Source: an uncultured Lachnospiraceae bacterium | GTDB lineage: Bacteria; Bacillota; Clostridia; Lachnospirales; Lachnospiraceae | Length of the DNA: 64,000 nt | NCBI GenBank assembly: GCA_946558695.1 | Contig: CAMNTQ010000005.1 | Span: forward strand, 28,057 to 92,056 | Direction of reading: 5' to 3' | Shown here: positions 44,194 to 53,270 of the stretch, one piece after another | How positions within the stretch are numbered: position 1 is the first letter of the stretch | Layout: the number at the start of each line of letters is the position of its first letter | The notes under the pieces: generated by a model | What the model was told of the DNA's origin: nothing | The model's input: the letters and a program-made list of their open reading frames with translations, nothing else | Database searches by the model: none | Translations under genes and position numbers: made by a program

Positions 44194-45535
44194 CGTCTTC
44201 TCCTCCGTAAAAACTAATCTCCAATATTTGCTTTGTATGATCTGTAATCTGATATGCCTGACTTTGTCTGTAACCTACTATCCACATAATCTCATTTCCA
44301 TCCGCCGCAAGCCAGATACTGTCTCTTAATTCCTGAGGGATCTTAGCATTAATAAAGTACTGTTTCAGCTTCTGAGTTCTCCCCTCTTTATTAATAACGA
44401 TATAGTCTCCCGGCTCTCGGTGTCTGATTTTTACAGTATTGCTAATTATAGCATAATCAAACCATTTCGTGTAGTTTTTTTGCGAAAATGTTGCCGATTC
44501 CGCACTTTTTTCAAAAATTCTCATGTGAACCAACGGCTTTTCCTCCGCTTTTTCCGTCTTTTCTTTCTCGCGGATATAAATTCCTTCATAGCATCTTACT
44601 GCCTCCATCCCATACGGAAGATCGATTCTGCGTCCCACCTGACGTTTCATAAGCTCCTGTACCGACTTCACGTGTGTCTCTTCTATATCCTTCTGTCTGC
44701 CGGCCGCTTCACAGATTATCCCGTACATGACCTCCGCCTTCAATGCACCCGGCACCTTTTCATACTCTTCCTTTATAACAACGGTTTTTTCGTTATCTTT
44801 TTTTCTGCAGCCTTTTATATATCTCGCCGTCTCTGCTTCAACATACCCCCAAAGCTTATTAAGTTTCGCGGCGCATTCCGCAATATGAATGACTGATCTC
44901 TCATTAATGTTTTTTTCCAAAAAGGGTAGCACATGATTACGAATCCGGTTTCTTGTATAGACATCCTCCAGATTCGTCTCATCTGTACAATAAGATATTC
45001 CCCCTTTTTCCAGATATGATTCAATTTCTCTACGCTCCAGACAAAGAAGCGGCCGAATCCATACGCCATTTTTCGGCGAAATTCCTCCCATACCTTTCAA
45101 TCCTGTCCCCCGGCACAAATTCCACAGTACCGTCTCCGCATTATCATTCTTGTGGTGTGCTGTTGCAATATGAGTTCCCCCCTGCTCCCGAAACACCTCC
45201 AAAAAACACCTCCTTCTTACTTCCCGTCCGGCCTCTTCTTTTGTAAGGCCGCGTTCTTTCGCATACTGCTTCACATCCTCATGATACACAAAAAGATTCA
45301 CATGCTCTTTCGTACAGACACTTCTTACATATGCTTCATCCCTGTCCGCCGTCTCCTTTCTGAGTCCGTGGTGGACATGTACTGCTGCAATATGAAATCC
45401 CATTTCCTCTTTAAGCTCTAAAAGCATAAAAAGCAGACATATGGAATCCGCTCCTCCCGATATGCCTGCAATCACTTTGTCCTCACGTCCAAGCATCTGC
45501 CATGTCTTTATATATTCTCTGACTTTCCTATACAT
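44138..45535 (-). CDS. tilS: tRNA(Ile)-lysidine synthase
   Basis: A 465-residue N-type ATP pyrophosphatase. The PP-loop SGGADS is at residues 26-31; HVHHGLRKE and THIATAHHKNDNAET are typical TilS motifs, and the C-terminal region KWFDYAIISNTVKIRHREPGD...KLKQYFINAKIP matches the TilS C-terminal domain. It makes lysidine at the wobble position of the tRNA-Ile that reads AUA. AAAGGATG lies just upstream of the ATG. It overlaps hpt by 56 bases. Confidence 0.95.
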   Translation of the reverse strand: MYRKVREYIKTWQMLGREDKVIAGISGGADSICLLFMLLELKEEMGFHIAAVHVHHGLRKETADRDEAYVRSVCTKEHVNLFVYHEDVKQYAKERGLTKEEAGREVRRRCFLEVFREQGGTHIATAHHKNDNAETVLWNLCRGTGLKGMGGISPKNGVWIRPLLCLERREIESYLEKGGISYCTDETNLEDVYTRNRIRNHVLPFLEKNINERSVIHIAECAAKLNKLWGYVEAETARYIKGCRKKDNEKTVVIKEEYEKVPGALKAEVMYGIICEAAGRQKDIEETHVKSVQELMKRQVGRRIDLPYGMEAVRCYEGIYIREKEKTEKAEEKPLVHMRIFEKSAESATFSQKNYTKWFDYAIISNTVKIRHREPGDYIVINKEGRTQKLKQYFINAKIPQELRDSIWLAADGNEIMWIVGYRQSQAYQITDHTKQILEISFYGGEDDGRDGKSTGFGGGCCEEN

Positions 45536-45607
45536 TTTTCATCCTTTATACATCGTATCCTAATTCGTTTAATCTAAATATATAGAAAACTTACGCAAAA
45601 TGCAAGT

Positions 45608-47011
45608 TTATAATTTCCACAGCCCCACAGCCATGATCGTCATATCATCTGTCGGCTTCTCGCCGCTCCATTCCAGCACTTTTCCAAGCAGATAATGCGC
45701 AAGCTCCTTCGGATTTACCGTATTAGCCTCCCGTATGAACTCCGTCATCAAAGTATCCTGCTCCTTCGCCGGAAGCGCATCCATCACGCCATCTGTAACC
45801 ATGATAACAAAATCCCCGGAAGACAACTTTCGTTCTACAGACTCGATTTCTATATCCTTAAGCACGCCGATCGGCAATGTGGCAGAGGTAACCTTCTCCA
45901 CTTCCTCCGCCCGCTTTATGAATGTAGTAGATGCTCCCGCCTTCACAAACTCACAGCTTCCCGAATACAGGTCAAACAAACAGATATCTACCGTAGAAAA
46001 ACGGACCTCCTCACGTCCGATAACCAAAGCAGTATTCATGATCTCAATCGCCGTCTTCGCTGGAAACCCAGCCTCCAAAAGTTCCTCCAGCATCTCCACT
46101 ACCATCGTACTCTCCCTGCATGCCTCCTCCCCGGAACCCATACCGTCGGAGATTGCCATCCCCTTCTTCCCGCCCGGAAGGTCTGCCATGAGAAACGTAT
46201 CTCCGGAGGTCTGCTCGCAATCCTTCCCAATCTTCGCAATTCCTTGAAGTGTCTGATATCTTGCACTTTCAACACAGGCTATGGTACAATACTGCGCTCC
46301 CACGATCGGACGCTCCCCCTGCTGGGGCATCATAACTCTGCCGACACAGCCGCCCACCTCATAGGCAAGTTCCTTGGTAGCTACGCAGATTCCCTTCGCC
46401 GCTTTCACTGTCAGATGAATCTCATATTTCCCCTGAGCTGTAATATAAAATACTGAAGAAAGCATCTTGATACCGATTTTTTTCAGCTTATTCTTCAACT
46501 TCTTCTCCAGATGCTCGTCCTCAAAAATCCCTGCGTCAAGCTCCCTCGTCGTATACTGCAAAAGCTTTGCAAAGCTCTTTAGCTGTCCCGCAAACCCTTC
46601 CCTGTTCTGCACGATTTTATTATTCCAGAGAAGAATCTTCTTTGCATTTTCGTAGACCTCCAATGTCTCCCTAAGAAACCTCGGAGCAAAAAGACACCTT
46701 TTCTGCAGACTCCTCTTAAGTTCCACATTAAGCTCTGCGCCGTAGTCTTCTACAGCACAAAGAACTTCATACATCATTTGATACGTATAGATCCTGTTCT
46801 CCTGAAGACACTCTTCCCTCCGCTCACAATTCTCACATACTTTGTCCGTAACCTTGTGAAACATATCTTCAAATTCCTCTTTTGAAAACGTCCCTCTATA
46901 GCCTTCTAATGTAAAAAATGTCTTTGAAAGATGCACCATCGAATCTGCAAATTTATCCATCTGTATCACATATGGATTTAAGAATGCACCCTTGTCCTTA
47001 ATTTCTCCCAT
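45608..47011 (-). CDS. spoIIE: SpoIIE-type PP2C phosphatase lacking the membrane domain
   Basis: A 467-residue soluble protein. The C-terminal PP2C phosphatase has SDGMGSGEEA (residues 288-297) and VTDGVMDAL (405-413) with metal-binding Asp residues; the N-terminal half carries a Cys cluster VCENCERREEC (59-68) like that following the membrane region of SpoIIE. The position between divIC and tilS is that of spoIIE in Bacillus. SpoIIE dephosphorylates SpoIIAA-P to activate sigma F. Typical SpoIIE is about 800 residues with around ten N-terminal helices; here none is present and the 126-base upstream gap cannot hold them. Without them septal anchoring must differ. Ribosome site AAGGGGAG precedes the ATG. 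Confidence 0.85.
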   Translation of the reverse strand: MGEIKDKGAFLNPYVIQMDKFADSMVHLSKTFFTLEGYRGTFSKEEFEDMFHKVTDKVCENCERREECLQENRIYTYQMMYEVLCAVEDYGAELNVELKRSLQKRCLFAPRFLRETLEVYENAKKILLWNNKIVQNREGFAGQLKSFAKLLQYTTRELDAGIFEDEHLEKKLKNKLKKIGIKMLSSVFYITAQGKYEIHLTVKAAKGICVATKELAYEVGGCVGRVMMPQQGERPIVGAQYCTIACVESARYQTLQGIAKIGKDCEQTSGDTFLMADLPGGKKGMAISDGMGSGEEACRESTMVVEMLEELLEAGFPAKTAIEIMNTALVIGREEVRFSTVDICLFDLYSGSCEFVKAGASTTFIKRAEEVEKVTSATLPIGVLKDIEIESVERKLSSGDFVIMVTDGVMDALPAKEQDTLMTEFIREANTVNPKELAHYLLGKVLEWSGEKPTDDMTIMAVGLWKL

Positions 47012-47084
47012 CTTAATCCGCTCCCCTTATTCAATCGATTCATGTACAAAATGCTTGCCGCCGGCACCTATCTTGCATACTATG

Positions 47085-47122
47085 GTACAAAAAAGCTTTA
47101 GGATATACATCCTAAAGCTTAT
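47085..47122 (-). terminator. Terminator after divIC
   Basis: A 12-base stem AAGCTTTAGGAT/ATCCTAAAGCTT with a four-base loop followed on the minus strand by TTTTGTACC. It separates the rqcP-yabP-yabQ-divIC unit from spoIIE. Confidence 0.85.
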
Positions 47123-47136
47123 CATTCGTACCGGCA

Positions 47137-47466
47137 TCACTCTGCCTTAAATATTATTTCATCTTTATATACCATGCCTAATTTTTCTCTGGCCATATCC
47201 TCTATATAGGCATCCGTACCCACATATTCTTCCAATTTGTCGATCTCTTTCGCCTTCTGCTTCTCTTCCTCTATCTGCTGTTTCAGTTCAATCTCCTGCT
47301 CCTGATATGCCTTCTCCTTCGCTTTCAACGTCATGCTATTCACAAACACGATAGCGCCCAGCAATATGATCACGGCGCTGACCACAAGCATACTTCTCTT
47401 GTGCTCCCTAAGTCGCCGTTTCTGCCTGCTGTTACTGCGGCGGCGTTCCTGTTTTACTTTTTTCAT
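47137..47466 (-). CDS. divIC: Septum formation initiator DivIC/FtsB family
   Basis: A 109-residue bitopic protein: strongly basic N-terminus, one membrane helix (about residues 26-45) and an extracellular coiled coil (EKAYQEQEIELKQQIEEEKQKAKEIDKLEEYV) ending IEDMAREKLGMVYKDEIIF, the hallmark of the FtsB/DivIC family. It stabilises FtsL in the division complex. GGTGAG lies upstream. The preceding 124 bases to yabQ are AT-rich without another gene. Confidence 0.92.
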   Translation of the reverse strand: MKKVKQERRRSNSRQKRRLREHKRSMLVVSAVIILLGAIVFVNSMTLKAKEKAYQEQEIELKQQIEEEKQKAKEIDKLEEYVGTDAYIEDMAREKLGMVYKDEIIFKAE

Positions 47467-47590
47467 AATTTATACTCACCCTTGCTGATAGGTTCAAACC
47501 ATATCGTTAACTAATCATTATCTTATCTTTTTTTTCAAATTTTCGCAACATTAAAAAAGATTAATTTCCAAAATTAACGTAGATTTTTTT

Positions 47591-47875
47591 TTACCCTTTT
47601 TGAAAACGTCTTATCAAAGCTTCGCAAAAAAACGCTCCAAATACAAGACCTAGTATAAAATACCATCGGATACTACCATCACTTGTATGGTAAATTTGCA
47701 CAAACACATACAGCGCGGCTCCAAACCAAAAAATGATGTCCTCAATTCCGATAATAAACAGACTATGCTCTACTAATTGACGGAAAATACTGATACTCCT
47801 GTACACCAGACGCAGCATAATTCCAGTGACTACCGACACCAGAAATATAACAAGCTCTCCCCTGATCTGCGGCAT
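47591..47875 (-). CDS. yabQ: Spore cortex protein YabQ
   Basis: A 94-residue membrane protein with two to three hydrophobic segments and the YabQ wording GIMLRLVYRSISIFRQLV...FWFGAALYVFVQIYHTSDGSIRWYFILG. YabQ is needed for spore cortex formation and acts in the mother cell. Its ATG is three bases after the yabP stop, and there is no strong ribosome site of its own, so translation is probably coupled. Confidence 0.92.
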   Translation of the reverse strand: MPQIRGELVIFLVSVVTGIMLRLVYRSISIFRQLVEHSLFIIGIEDIIFWFGAALYVFVQIYHTSDGSIRWYFILGLVFGAFFCEALIRRFQKG

Positions 47876-47878
47876 CCG

Positions 47879-48169
47879 TCATCTGAACAGCTTAGAAAAC
47901 AGGTTTTCTCCCTGCTTTGCTCCTGCATGGACATCCGAGTAAGAGATACTGTCAATATTACCTGACATATCCACCTCACCTTTCTCCAGATTCAGACGAT
48001 TCACATGCAGATCTGTCCCTTTCACCATCATCATCCCCTGCTCCGTCTCCAGAAGAATCTCGTTCAGATCAAACGATAAGACATCCAGCACTCCTGTTGC
48101 CAGACTCGTCTTGCGGTTATTCACAACCAGTTTATGATTTTTTTGTACAGTCTTATCTTCCATACACAT
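47879..48169 (-). CDS. yabP: Sporulation protein YabP
   Basis: A 96-residue soluble protein with the YabP/YqfC fold: NHKLVVNNRKTSLATGVLDVLSFDLNEILLETEQGMMMVKGTDLHV...LEKGEVDMSGNIDSISY. It helps localise coat and cortex proteins. Two ATG codons are possible; GAAAGG stands five bases before the first and eleven before the second, and I chose the first. It lies between rqcP and yabQ as in Bacillus. Confidence 0.92.
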   Translation of the reverse strand: MCMEDKTVQKNHKLVVNNRKTSLATGVLDVLSFDLNEILLETEQGMMMVKGTDLHVNRLNLEKGEVDMSGNIDSISYSDVHAGAKQGENLFSKLFR

Positions 48170-48212
48170 CACAACCTTTCTTAATAATCATATGAAAGGT
48201 TGTTCGCATTTA

Positions 48213-48452
48213 TTACAAGTATTTAAAGAGACTGGAAGCCTCTTCCTTTTTCGTAGTATCCTTAATATCAAGAACCTCCGCCTTCACCGTCTTAGTTCCG
48301 AACTGGATCTCAATAATATCGCCTGTTTTTACTTTTACAGAAGCCTTTGCCACACTGCCGTTCACTGTAACGCGTCCTGCATCGCATGCTTCATTTGCCA
48401 CTGTCCGCCGCTTGATCAAGCGGGATACCTTTAAAAACTTATCTAACCTCAT
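48213..48452 (-). CDS. rqcP: S4-domain ribosome quality control protein RqcP (YabO/HslR)
   Basis: A 79-residue S4 RNA-binding protein: MRLDKFLKVSRLIKRRTVAN...VTVNGSVAKASVKVKTGDIIEIQFG. In Firmicutes RqcP binds stalled 50S subunits with RqcH and tRNA to support alanine tailing. GAGGAGGAG lies before the ATG; 25 upstream codons in frame cover a hairpin and are not coding. First gene of the rqcP-yabP-yabQ-divIC run. Confidence 0.93.
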   Translation of the reverse strand: MRLDKFLKVSRLIKRRTVANEACDAGRVTVNGSVAKASVKVKTGDIIEIQFGTKTVKAEVLDIKDTTKKEEASSLFKYL

Positions 48453-48470
48453 AATCTCCTCCTCATCCGA

Positions 48471-48493
48471 AAAGAAGCTGCCATCGGCAGCTT
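48471..48493 (-). terminator. Hairpin in the rqcP leader
   Basis: Minus strand AAGCTGCC/GGCAGCTT with a three-base loop followed by CTTTTCGG. It may be a second terminator after HU or an attenuator of rqcP. Confidence 0.5.
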
Positions 48494-48509
48494 TTACATA
48501 CCATGGTAT

Positions 48510-48539
48510 ATAAAAAGCAGAGAGCACAAGACTCTCTGC
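48510..48539 (-). terminator. Terminator after the HU gene
   Basis: Minus strand GCAGAGAG/CTCTCTGC with a seven-base loop followed by TTTTTATA, 18 bases after the HU stop. Confidence 0.8.
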
Positions 48540-48556
48540 CTGTTTATCCTTGGGAA

Positions 48557-48832
48557 TTACTCATTTACAGCATCCTTTAAAGCCTTTCCAGCTTTAAACT
48601 TCGGAGCTTTGCAAGCCTCAATGTTCATAACTTTACCTGTCTGCGGGTTTCTTCCTTCTCTTGCAGCTCTCTTCGTAACTTCAAATGTACCGAAACCTAC
48701 CAGCTGAACCTTGTGCTCCTTTTTCAGTTCCTCAGTTACAACATCAACAAAAGCCTTCAAAGCCTTCTCGGAATCTTTTTTAGATAATTCTGCTCTGTCA
48801 GCGATTGCTGCTACTAATTCTGTTTTGTTCAT
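48557..48832 (-). CDS. hup: HU-family DNA-binding protein
   Basis: A 91-residue histone-like protein: MNKTELVAAIADRAELSKKDSEKALKAF dimerisation helices, the beta-arm LVGFGTFEVTKRAAREGRNPQTGK and the terminal PKFKAGKALKDAVNE. It bends and compacts DNA. GAGGAGG precedes the ATG and a TTGACA/TATAAC promoter lies at 48935-48963. Confidence 0.97.
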   Translation of the reverse strand: MNKTELVAAIADRAELSKKDSEKALKAFVDVVTEELKKEHKVQLVGFGTFEVTKRAAREGRNPQTGKVMNIEACKAPKFKAGKALKDAVNE

Positions 48833-48934
48833 GGATAATTTCCTCCTCTTGTTATCATCTAAAATATAATTTTAGTCTTTCCTTTTCGAGCGGTCACGCA
48901 TATCTATCCTACGCTTTTTTCGCCTCATGTTATA

Positions 48935-48963
48935 GTTATAACTATTTTCCCACTGTTTGTCAA
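48935..48963 (-). promoter_or_regulatory. SigA-type promoter of HU
   Basis: Minus strand TTGACA (48963-48958), 17-base spacer, TATAAC (48940-48935). Confidence 0.75.
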
Positions 48964-49031
48964 GGATATTTCCCCTTTTTAAGCCTTTTTAAGCCTTTTT
49001 GTGATTTTGTAAATATTTACAGCCTTACAGG

Positions 49032-50762
49032 CTACAGCATAGAATCAATCATGGCAACAACCTTTTCGCCAAGACTCTTAGATTTTTCATCAGCATCCTC
49101 TAAGGAGGTTCCCTTAATACCATAATAGAACTTAACCTTCGGCTCCGTTCCGGACGGCCTTACACAAAGCCATGCATCGTCTGTCAGATCGTAATACAGT
49201 ACATTTGATGCAGGAAGCCCTGTACCCGTAACTTCACCCGTCTCAAGATCCTTCATCGTATCCGCCTGATAATCTCTCGCTTTTCGCACCTTGTAGCCGC
49301 CGAACTCTGTCGGAGGATTCTTCCGTAATGTCTCAAGAATCTCCTGGATCTTCTGAAGTCCTTCGATCCCTTTCAGTGTGATAGACTGGATATCATCCTT
49401 GTAATATCCATATTTCTCATACATGTCCACCATTGCGTCCCACAGAGTCTTACCCTGTGTCTTATAATAAGCTGCCGCCTCACAAAGCGCCATGGTAGCT
49501 ACGATTGCATCCTTATCTCTTGCATGTGTACCGATCAGGCATCCATAACTTTCCTCAAACCCAAACAAATATTCACCTTTTCCGGTTGTCTCAAAGCCAA
49601 GAATCTGCTGCCCGATATACTTAAATCCTGTCAAAACTTCTATAAGTCCTGCATGATATTCTTTCGCAATGGCGTCCGCCATATTAGATGTAACAATTGT
49701 TTTGATCAAGTATCCGTCATCCGGAAGTCCTTTCAGCGCTTTGCGCTGTCCGATCTCATAATCCGCGAGGAGACATCCTGACATATTACCAGTTAATGTA
49801 TGATATACTCCATCCTTATCCTTCACGCGCACACCAAGCCTGTCCGCATCCGGATCCGTTGCAAGCACCAAGTCCGCATCTATCTCTTTCGCAAGCGCAA
49901 GTCCCAGTTCAAAAGCTTCCTCTGCCTCCGGGTTCGGATAAGAAACCGTCGGGAATTCACCGTCCGGCAGCTCCTGCTCCTTCACTACATACACATTCTT
50001 AAATCCAAGTTCTTTTAAAATACGCCTTGCCGGAACATTCCCCGTCCCATGCAGCGGGCTGTATACGATCTTAATCTCGTCTCCCACTGCGTCAATCGCA
50101 TCCTGATGAAGTACCTGCGTCTTTAATTCTGCAATATATCCGTCATCAATATCCGCCCCGATCACCTGATAAAGTCCTTCTGCTTTCGCCGCTTCCAGAT
50201 CCATCGTCTTCACCATATTATAATCCGTAACAGCCTTAACCTCATCCATGATTCCTTTGTCATGCGGCGGTGTGATCTGCGCACCGTCCTCCCAGTACAC
50301 CTTATATCCGTTATACTCCGGCGGATTATGGCTTGCCGTAATATTAATTCCGGCGATACAGCCGAGCTTCCTTACCGCATAGGAAAGCTCCGGCGTCGGG
50401 CGGAGTGCATCGAACACATATGCCTTAATGTTATTTGCCGCAAGGCAGAGCGCCGCCTCGTCCGCGAATTCCGGCGACATACGTCTGGAATCGTAGGCAA
50501 TCGCCACACCCTTCGCCGTCTCTTTCTTCGCAGTAATATAATTCGCCAATCCCTGTGTTGCCTTTCTGACCGTATAGATATTCAGACGGTTCGTACCCGC
50601 ACCGATAATACCCCTAAGTCCTGCAGTTCCAAACTCGAGATCTTTATAAAAACGTTCTTTTATCTCATTATCATCGTCTGCAATCTTCTTTAGTTCCTCT
50701 CTCGTTGCTTCATCAAAATATGGATTATTCATCCACTCTTCATACCGCTCGCGATATTCCAT
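49032..50762 (-). CDS. pgcA: Phosphoglucomutase/phosphomannomutase family enzyme
   Basis: A 576-residue alpha-phosphohexomutase, the length of Firmicute PgcA. The phosphoserine loop is in GINITASHNPPEYNGYK, the metal loop in VLATDPDADRLGV, the sugar loop in GFEESYG and the phosphate loop in VRPSGTEPKVKFY. It interconverts glucose 1- and 6-phosphate, linking glycogen breakdown by GlgP to glycolysis. CAGGAGG precedes the ATG; the longer open frame upstream overlaps its promoter and is not used. Confidence 0.95.
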   Translation of the reverse strand: MEYRERYEEWMNNPYFDEATREELKKIADDDNEIKERFYKDLEFGTAGLRGIIGAGTNRLNIYTVRKATQGLANYITAKKETAKGVAIAYDSRRMSPEFADEAALCLAANNIKAYVFDALRPTPELSYAVRKLGCIAGINITASHNPPEYNGYKVYWEDGAQITPPHDKGIMDEVKAVTDYNMVKTMDLEAAKAEGLYQVIGADIDDGYIAELKTQVLHQDAIDAVGDEIKIVYSPLHGTGNVPARRILKELGFKNVYVVKEQELPDGEFPTVSYPNPEAEEAFELGLALAKEIDADLVLATDPDADRLGVRVKDKDGVYHTLTGNMSGCLLADYEIGQRKALKGLPDDGYLIKTIVTSNMADAIAKEYHAGLIEVLTGFKYIGQQILGFETTGKGEYLFGFEESYGCLIGTHARDKDAIVATMALCEAAAYYKTQGKTLWDAMVDMYEKYGYYKDDIQSITLKGIEGLQKIQEILETLRKNPPTEFGGYKVRKARDYQADTMKDLETGEVTGTGLPASNVLYYDLTDDAWLCVRPSGTEPKVKFYYGIKGTSLEDADEKSKSLGEKVVAMIDSML

Positions 50763-50796
50763 ATCTGTACCTCCTGTCTCGCTATTGCTGTTAACT

Positions 50797-50825
50797 ATTA
50801 TACACCAATAACCTACAAATGAAAA
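50797..50825 (-). promoter_or_regulatory. Promoter of pgcA
   Basis: Minus strand TTTTCA (50825-50820), 17-base spacer, TATAAT (50802-50797). It overlaps the last codons of the upstream cotS-like gene. Confidence 0.6.
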
Positions 50826-51820
50826 GCAAATATATTCTCCATAAATCGTTCTTTCTCTTCTGTCTGCCGGATTGCAGTATTCAATTTCTCTACATTCTTT
50901 ACCGAGATCCACGCCTTATTGGAATGATAATAAGAATTGGCAATCTTCCAGAACTTTTCCGGATAAGCAAGACGTATTTTCAGGTATTCCATCTCTTCAT
51001 CGGACAACGGGCTGATCGCAGAGTACGCGTTAAGCATATTGTCTCCGAGCCGTTCCTTCCACCCGTGCTTTTCCATTACCTTTCTGAAGAAATAATACAA
51101 ATCCTCCACCTGAATATCCTGCTTGAATTTATCAAAATTCGTTGTTGCTAAGATTCCTGCAGCCGCGCTATAAATTTCATCGCTCTTCATCAAAATATTG
51201 TGATAGTTATACTCTCCGTGTGTCAGGCAGTTCTTTGCAATACTTTTCTGATAAAGCTTATCATAGCCCGACTTCGCCAACAGATCACCTGCAATCTGCG
51301 CCCACTGATACATCGAGTCAAAATATTTCAGAAATGCAATCTCAAACTCGCCCTTCGATGTCATAGAACGCACAAACCGGCGGACCTTCCGAAGCTCTCT
51401 GTCATGTCTTTCATATTCCTGAGGGAGCGGCTCTGCCTTTGTCTCCTGAGTCAGCTTTACCCGCATGATCATATGGAGCTTAGCAAGATTTCCCGATGCC
51501 TCTAAAAGCTCCGCCGGTTTTCTGAAATCGCACTCCCGCCCCTTAAACCAACGGCGCAGCATATAGTTCTTCCCATCTTCAAAAGCTGTAACAAATTCAC
51601 CCTCCTCATTGGGCTCAATATAATCCACACTCTCATAGCCGTGCTTTGCCAGATGTGCGTACAACTCACACAGCGAGAGGATGCGTCCTGCGGGCGCCGA
51701 CACTTCTTTCAAAAGAAACAGCCCCCGGCTTGTGTCGCATAAAACAGCACCCCTCACTTTACGGGTGCTGTTTATGTCAATTTTATATTTTTCCAATATA
51801 TTCCTATCATAATCCTGCAT
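50813..51820 (-). CDS. CotS-family spore coat protein (kinase-like fold)
   Basis: A 335-residue protein of the CotS/YutH group, a branch of the aminoglycoside/choline kinase fold. Features include GLFLLKEVSAPAGRILSLCELYAHL, MLRRWFKGRECD, LAKLHM and the catalytic-loop-like CLTHGEYNYHNILM. Family members are mother-cell proteins assembled into the spore coat; enzymatic activity is uncertain. AGGGGA lies before the ATG. A strong GC-rich stem (AAACAGCACCC/GGGTGCTGTTT, 51743-51774) lies inside the first codons. Confidence 0.88.
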   Translation of the reverse strand: MQDYDRNILEKYKIDINSTRKVRGAVLCDTSRGLFLLKEVSAPAGRILSLCELYAHLAKHGYESVDYIEPNEEGEFVTAFEDGKNYMLRRWFKGRECDFRKPAELLEASGNLAKLHMIMRVKLTQETKAEPLPQEYERHDRELRKVRRFVRSMTSKGEFEIAFLKYFDSMYQWAQIAGDLLAKSGYDKLYQKSIAKNCLTHGEYNYHNILMKSDEIYSAAAGILATTNFDKFKQDIQVEDLYYFFRKVMEKHGWKERLGDNMLNAYSAISPLSDEEMEYLKIRLAYPEKFWKIANSYYHSNKAWISVKNVEKLNTAIRQTEEKERFMENIFAFHL

Positions 51821-51890
51821 TTTGACATCCCCTGCACTCTACATTACATGTTCTTTTTAAAGTATGATTTTAAAAGCAGAAATATGATTG

Positions 51891-51916
51891 AAGGCGCAGA
51901 CTTTTTTGTCCGCGCC
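51891..51916 (-). terminator. Terminator-like hairpin after cca
   Basis: Nine-base stem GGCGCAGAC/GTCCGCGCC with a six-base loop, 16 bases after the cca stop. The T-run on the minus strand is poor (TTCAATCATATTT). Confidence 0.55.
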
Positions 51917-51931
51917 CCGATTATATTTTTT

Positions 51932-53269
51932 CTATTTTTCTTTCCATAGAAACTTTAGTAATTCCTTTTTCGTATTAAGCTCCGGCTTCTCAATAACCAG
52001 TTCAAGCAGCTCGTTAAGCTTTTTGCCGATCTCCTTACCGGGCTCCATGCCGGCTCCAATCAGATCTTTGCCCGTCACTGCCAGCCTCTTTAAAGATACG
52101 CACTGCTCCTTTTTCACAATGTCACGGTACAGCTCTTCTATCTCATCCAGATTCCGTATCTTCTCCTCCCTTCTATACATGCTCTGCGCAAGTACATCTG
52201 CGCGCCGCACTTCCATATAGTAAGGAAAGATGTCTTCGCCAATCCTGTTCACGGCTCTTCGGACATTCCCTGCTTCAGCAGGCATCCGGTAATCGTGGTA
52301 ATATACGAGTCTTGTTACTTTACGAAGCGTGTCGTTGTCAAATTTGAGCCTTCTTAAAACGTTCTTTGCAATCCTCTCACTCTCGAACGCATGCTTTTTA
52401 AAATGCGCTCTTCCGCTTACGTCCACCGTCTTAAGCGCCGGTTTTCCCATATCGTGAAGCAGCATCGTAAGCCGCAGGATTTTATCTGCCCGAACATTTT
52501 CTATGGCATGTATCGTATGCTCCCCCACATTGTACATATGGTGTGGCGTCTCCTGCTCTGTCTTCATAAGCCGGTCGAATTCTGGAAGAAACTGCGCTGT
52601 AATGCCAAGCTCATATGCTTCTAAAAGAAACCCCGGCCTGTCTGACACCAACATCTTGACAAGCTCTGCCTGTATCCGCTCTGCACTGATCTTGCGAAGG
52701 GCAGGGGCAAGCGCTCTCATCCCTGCTCTCGTTCCATCTTCAATGAAAAATCCCAACTGTGCGGCAAATCGGACACCCCGCAGTATCCTGAGCGCATCCT
52801 CCAAAAACCGCTGCCTTGCATCTCCCACACAACGAATTCTCTTTTCTTTCAGATCCGTCAGTCCGCCGAAGATATCCACAAGACCTTCCTTCTCGTTATA
52901 TGCCATCGCATTCATCGTAAAATCCCTGCGCAGCAAATCCTCCTTCAGGCTCCGGGTGAATGTCACTTCTTTCGGATGACGGCCGTCCTCGTATTTCCCG
53001 TCAATCCGATAAGTTGTCACCTCAAAGCCCTCCCTGTCAAGAACAACCGTAACCGTCCCATGTTCAATACCCGTGTCAAAGGTTTTCCCGAACAATGCCT
53101 TCGTCTCCCTTGGCGTGGCGGAAGTAGTGATATCCCAATCCTCCGGCTGTCTTCCAAGAATAGAGTCTCTCACACATCCGCCCACCGCATAAGCCTCAAA
53201 GCCCGCATTCTGCAAGGTAATAATTATCGTATTCACTTTTTCAGGGAGCCGGATATCAAAAATCTTCAT
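51932..53269 (-). CDS. cca: CCA tRNA nucleotidyltransferase
   Basis: A 445-residue class II nucleotidyltransferase with GGCVRDSILGR at residues 30-40, the DxD pair in EDWDITTSA, RRDFTMNAMA and a C-terminal HD domain (LTMLLHDMGKP). It adds or repairs the CCA end of tRNAs. The ATG is one base after the proS stop codon, so the two are co-transcribed behind the Pro T-box. Confidence 0.95.
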   Translation of the reverse strand: MKIFDIRLPEKVNTIIITLQNAGFEAYAVGGCVRDSILGRQPEDWDITTSATPRETKALFGKTFDTGIEHGTVTVVLDREGFEVTTYRIDGKYEDGRHPKEVTFTRSLKEDLLRRDFTMNAMAYNEKEGLVDIFGGLTDLKEKRIRCVGDARQRFLEDALRILRGVRFAAQLGFFIEDGTRAGMRALAPALRKISAERIQAELVKMLVSDRPGFLLEAYELGITAQFLPEFDRLMKTEQETPHHMYNVGEHTIHAIENVRADKILRLTMLLHDMGKPALKTVDVSGRAHFKKHAFESERIAKNVLRRLKFDNDTLRKVTRLVYYHDYRMPAEAGNVRRAVNRIGEDIFPYYMEVRRADVLAQSMYRREEKIRNLDEIEELYRDIVKKEQCVSLKRLAVTGKDLIGAGMEPGKEIGKKLNELLELVIEKPELNTKKELLKFLWKEK

Positions 53270-53270
53270 C

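Noticed and set aside
47012..47136. Gap upstream of spoIIE checked for a tRNA gene, as found there in Bacillus
   Set aside because: No cloverleaf-like arms or conserved GTTCGA stretch were seen; it holds the divIC terminator and leader only.
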